8,492 nt of DNA from Gammaproteobacteria bacterium (GTDB taxonomy: Bacteria > Pseudomonadota > Gammaproteobacteria > Pseudomonadales > Azotimanducaceae_A): contig JAPOON010000842.1 in assembly GCA_026713405.1 (NCBI GenBank), positions 1 to 8,492 of the forward strand, in the 5' to 3' direction. A program made the translations under genes and the position numbers. Positions 5,892 through 8,492 of the stretch are shown piece after piece (the first letter of the stretch is position 1; each line of letters starts with the position of its first letter). Under the pieces are notes generated by a model that made no database searches, had not been told where the DNA came from, and saw nothing but the letters and a program-made list of their open reading frames with translations.

Positions 5892-7457
5892 TCAAAAGCC
5901 GGCGACCAGCCCTTCCTTGCGGTGGTCGGACCCGCCCACGTAGCCGGAATCCGTCTTCAGGATGAGTTGAGCGCCGCCGAACACGGGCTCGGCCGGTTCG
6001 AAGCGAACCCGGTGGCCCCGGTCGGCCAGTCCCTGCGCCACTCCGTGGTCGAAACCGGTTTCCAGGCCCACGCTGAAATCCGGGTAGACGTGCCAGCGCG
6101 GTGCATCGCTTGCGGCCTGGGGATTCTGGCCGTGGTCGAAGATGCGCCGCACCATCTGCACATGGCCCTGGTGCTGCATGTGGCCGCCCATGACTCCGAA
6201 GCTCATTGCCGGCGCACCGTCGCGCGTCACGAAACCTGGAATGATGGTGTGGTAGGGGCGTTTTTTCGGGCCTACCCGGTTTGGATGGCCCGGCTCCAGC
6301 ACGAAACCCAGCCCCCGGTTCTGCATGGCGATGCCGGTGCCGGGGACGACGACCCCGGAACCGAATCCTTCGTAGTTCGACTGGATCATGGAAACCATCA
6401 TGCCGTCGGCGTCGGCCGCGGTCAGATAGACGGTGTCGCGGCTGGTCGGCAGGGCTACCGGCGGCAGCGGGCTGGCCTGCTCTCCGATGCGTTGCGCGGC
6501 CCGCTTGAGTGAGCTTTCGTCCAGCAACTCCTCCGGTGACACCAGCATCGCTTCCGGGTCGGCGAAATGATCGAAAGCCGCGCGAATGGCGATCTTCATG
6601 GCTTCGAGTTCCCGATGGACGCCCGTTTCGGAGTCCAGTGGTTCGACATCCAGATTCTGCAGGATGCCCAGCGCGATTTGGGCGGCAAGACCCTGTCCGT
6701 TGGGCGGAATCTCGTGGAGGGTTACCTTCCGGTAGTCCTGGGCCAGTGGGGCGACCCAGTCGGCTCGGTGTTCCGCCAGGTCGGCCATTCGCATGGCGCC
6801 GCCTTCGGCAATCGATGCGGCCTCGATCCGTTCGGCCAACCTGCCGCGGTAGAAGGATTCGCCGTGCGTCTCTGCGATCTCCGTCAGCGTCGCTGCCAGG
6901 TCCGGGCGCCGGAACAGGTCACCGGGTGCGGGTGCGGGCAGGAAGTGTTCGGCGAAGTGCTCGAAGCCCCGATAGGCTTCCTCCGCGAACTGCCAGTAGA
7001 AACCGGTCTTGGGCCCCACCTGAAAACCCGCTTCGGCATAGCGGATCGCGTCATTGAAGAGTTCCGGGAAGGGCAGCTTGCCGTAGCGGTCGGACAGCGC
7101 GACCCAGGCGCTGACGGCGCCGGGCACCGTTACTGCATCCCAGCCCCGGTTCGGCATTGAGCCGCGGTCGGCGAACCGCTCCGGAGTCCAGCCGGCCGGT
7201 GAGCGCCCGGAAGCGTTCAACCCGTTGAGCGAATCGCCGTCCCAGACGATGGCGAACGCATCGCTGCCCGCGCCGTTGTTGTTCGGCTCAACCACGGCCA
7301 GCGTAATGGCGGTGGCAAGGGCGGCGTCCACGGCGTTGCCGCCCCGACGCAGCGCATCGACGCCGGCCTGCACGGCAAGCGGCTGGGACGTCGCCACCAG
7401 GTTGGCCGCGCAAACCGGCGACCGGGTCGACGGATAGGGCTGGCGAAAGTCGATCAT
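5892..7457 (-). CDS. Gamma-glutamyltransferase family protein (Ntn hydrolase, YwrD-like)
   Basis: 521 residues of the gamma-glutamyltransferase family: N-terminal nucleophile hydrolases made as one chain that cleaves itself into two subunits. The probable nucleophile after cleavage is Thr342 in SRDTVYLTAADADG. Other family landmarks are GGNAVDAALATAITLAVVEP (about 39-58) followed by GAGSDAF, NASGRSPA (Arg85 probably holds the substrate carboxylate), PPNGQG (251-256), GFGSGVVVPGTGI (364-376) and the Gly-Gly pair in GVMGGHMQHQG (421-431). No signal peptide precedes the catalytic domain, so a cytosolic location is likely, unlike periplasmic E. coli Ggt; this and the short lid region recall the YwrD/HpxW subgroup. 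Substrate may be glutathione or another gamma-glutamyl or amide compound. The frame stays open upstream to 7985, but the ATG at 7457 is where family similarity begins, and the upstream extension overlaps the divergent transporter gene. It has only a weak ribosome binding site. Confidence 0.93.
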   Translation of the reverse strand: MIDFRQPYPSTRSPVCAANLVATSQPLAVQAGVDALRRGGNAVDAALATAITLAVVEPNNNGAGSDAFAIVWDGDSLNGLNASGRSPAGWTPERFADRGSMPNRGWDAVTVPGAVSAWVALSDRYGKLPFPELFNDAIRYAEAGFQVGPKTGFYWQFAEEAYRGFEHFAEHFLPAPAPGDLFRRPDLAATLTEIAETHGESFYRGRLAERIEAASIAEGGAMRMADLAEHRADWVAPLAQDYRKVTLHEIPPNGQGLAAQIALGILQNLDVEPLDSETGVHRELEAMKIAIRAAFDHFADPEAMLVSPEELLDESSLKRAAQRIGEQASPLPPVALPTSRDTVYLTAADADGMMVSMIQSNYEGFGSGVVVPGTGIAMQNRGLGFVLEPGHPNRVGPKKRPYHTIIPGFVTRDGAPAMSFGVMGGHMQHQGHVQMVRRIFDHGQNPQAASDAPRWHVYPDFSVGLETGFDHGVAQGLADRGHRVRFEPAEPVFGGAQLILKTDSGYVGGSDHRKEGLVAGF

Positions 7458-7518
7458 CGGCGCATGGTAACAACGCGCGCGGTGAATTTCCGAGGTGACG
7501 GCACGCTCCCCGGCACAC

Positions 7519-7558
7519 ATTGCAATTCCGTTCGCCAGGCCTGGCGGGCTGAGGCCTC
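7519..7558. promoter_or_regulatory. Cluster of three palindromes in the divergent intergenic region
   Basis: Three perfect palindromes lie in 40 bp: ATTGCAAT (7519-7526), CGCCAGGCCTGGCG (7533-7546) and GAGGCCTC (7551-7558), with centres 17 and 15 bp apart. They sit 62-101 bp upstream of the gamma-glutamyltransferase start and 42 bp or more upstream of the -35 box of the opposing transporter promoter. They could be operator sites controlling both genes; no convincing minus-strand promoter could be picked out here. Confidence 0.4.
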
Positions 7559-7599
7559 GCTTGTGAACCGGTACGCCGGGGGCGGGATGGCGCGATTGA

Positions 7600-7628
7600 T
7601 TGACAGCCTTGCAGGGGGTGGCCATATT
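7600..7628 (+). promoter_or_regulatory. Sigma70-type promoter of the NSS transporter gene
   Basis: A perfect -35 box TTGACA (7600-7605), a 17-bp spacer, and CATATT (7623-7628), which matches four of six -10 consensus bases. Transcription would start near 7635, leaving a leader of about 75 nt before the ATG at 7710. Confidence 0.6.
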
Positions 7629-7662
7629 TGCCGGGCACGACAGGATCCGTCCGGCTTTGGTC

Positions 7663-7685
7663 TGCACGGACAATCCGGGCGTGCA
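7663..7685 (+). other. Leader hairpin upstream of the NSS transporter
   Basis: TGCACG (7663-7668) and CGTGCA (7680-7685) can pair around an 11-nt loop in the 5' leader, 12 nt before the Shine-Dalgarno sequence. It is a short stem without riboswitch hallmarks and could modulate translation or be chance. Confidence 0.25.
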
Positions 7686-7709
7686 ATGCGGCAAGCGGGA
7701 GGGACGACA

Positions 7710-8492
7710 ATGGCGAGTGTGGCGGGCGAGCAGTGGTCCTCGAGAGCCGGATTTCTGTTGGCGTCCATCGGCTTCGCGGTCGGGCTCGGCAACATCTGGC
7801 GCTTTCCCTACATTACGGGCGAGAACGGCGGCGCGGCTTTCGTTGTTGTTTACCTCGTCTGTGCGTTTGCCATCGGCGTGCCGATCCTGATCGCCGAAGT
7901 GATGATCGGGCGCCGGGGCAGGATGAGTCCGCCGGGGTCGATGCGCGCCGTCGCGCTGTCGGAGGGCCAGTCCCGGCAATGGCAATGGGCGGGCGGCATG
8001 AATCTTGTTGCCGCCTTTCTGATCCAGGTGGTCTACTGCGTCATCGCCGGCTGGGTGCTGCTCTATCTCTTCAAGGCGTTGACGACGGGCTTTGCCGGTA
8101 TTGACGGGCCCGGGGCGCAGTCGGAATTCGATGCCGTGCTGGCCGATATTCCCGGCCTGATTTTCTGGACGGTGCTGGGGCTGGCCATCACCGGCACCAT
8201 AATCTACGCCGGCGTGCGCTCCGGGATCGAACGGGCGGTCAGGGTGCTGATGCCCACCCTGTTCGGCCTGCTGGTGGCGCTGGCCGCCTACAACGTTTTC
8301 GCCGGGGGTTTCGGGCAGGCCCTGACGTACCTGTTCGCGCCCGACTTCAGCAAGGTCAACGGGCCGATGATCCTGGCCGCCGTGGGGCAGGCCTTCTTTT
8401 CGATCGGTGTGGCGATGGCCGGGATGATGACGTTCGGCGCCTACCTGCCGAAAAAAATATCAATTGCCGGCAGTGCCCTGATCATCGTCTCG
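7710..8492 (+). CDS. Neurotransmitter:sodium symporter (SLC6/NSS) family transporter, 3' end off window
   Basis: N-terminal 261 codons of an inner-membrane, sodium-driven symporter of the NSS family (LeuT/MhsT/Tyt1 type), which in bacteria usually import amino acids. EQWSSRAGF leads into TM1 with GFAVGLGNIWRFPY; Asn28 and Arg31 correspond to the sodium-site Asn27 and gate Arg30 of LeuT. ENGGAAF (38-44) and GVPILIAEVMIGR follow. YLFAPDFSKV precedes the TM6 segment GQAFFSIGVAMAGMMTFGAY (226-245), the unwound helix that lines the substrate site. TM7 is cut by the window end. The ATG is supported by GGGAGGG ending 6 nt upstream. It diverges from the gamma-glutamyltransferase gene, so the pair may link hydrolysis of gamma-glutamyl compounds to amino-acid uptake (inference). 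Family is certain, substrate unknown. Confidence 0.96.
   Translation, partial: MASVAGEQWSSRAGFLLASIGFAVGLGNIWRFPYITGENGGAAFVVVYLVCAFAIGVPILIAEVMIGRRGRMSPPGSMRAVALSEGQSRQWQWAGGMNLVAAFLIQVVYCVIAGWVLLYLFKALTTGFAGIDGPGAQSEFDAVLADIPGLIFWTVLGLAITGTIIYAGVRSGIERAVRVLMPTLFGLLVALAAYNVFAGGFGQALTYLFAPDFSKVNGPMILAAVGQAFFSIGVAMAGMMTFGAYLPKKISIAGSALIIVS

Noticed and set aside
4279..5943. A 554-codon plus-strand open frame
   Set aside because: It runs antisense across the DUF1330 and monooxygenase-like genes; its translation has no recognisable family and is explained by GC-rich codon bias in the real genes.
7458..7985. N-terminal 176-residue extension of the gamma-glutamyltransferase frame
   Set aside because: It overlaps the divergent NSS gene and promoter, shows no conserved or export sequence, and family similarity starts at the ATG at 7457.

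Overview
This 8.5-kb window is high-GC bacterial chromosome with dense, well-coded genes. Codon choice, gene families and the lack of any plasmid, phage or IS hallmark suggest an ordinary proteobacterial chromosome, perhaps a marine or soil gammaproteobacterium or alphaproteobacterium. The sequence alone does not settle the taxon. No rRNA, tRNA, CRISPR array or transposase is visible.

Five genes lie on the minus strand and one on the plus strand. In the minus-strand transcription order (right to left) they are: a gamma-glutamyltransferase-family Ntn hydrolase (7457-5892); an acyl-CoA-dehydrogenase-fold protein that most resembles group D flavin monooxygenases (5814-4582); a DUF1330 protein (4524-4228); an NAD(P)-dependent aldehyde dehydrogenase (3722-2286); and a SulP/SLC26-type transporter with a STAS domain and the start of a cyclic-nucleotide-binding-like domain, cut by the left edge (1988-<1). 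An SLC6/NSS-type sodium-coupled transporter (7710->8492) diverges from the gamma-glutamyltransferase gene and is cut by the right edge.

The monooxygenase-like gene and the DUF1330 gene are 57 bp apart and are probably co-transcribed. They are preceded by a 16-bp perfect palindrome sitting inside two 10-bp direct repeats phased 22 bp apart, a strong operator candidate. The aldehyde dehydrogenase lies about 0.5 kb further on, behind a gene-free stretch that carries an AT-rich pocket and two diverged copies of a 38-bp GC-rich repeat. Together the oxidoreductases could form a small catabolic unit (oxygenation or desaturation, then aldehyde oxidation), but no substrate can be named. The gamma-glutamyltransferase and the sodium symporter share a 252-bp divergent intergenic region with three palindromes and one good sigma70-type promoter. 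Both could serve use of amino acids or gamma-glutamyl compounds.

The window looks largely conventional. The most notable items are the operator-like element at 5834-5865, the repeat pair at 3912-4180, and the SulP-STAS-cNMP domain architecture at the left edge.
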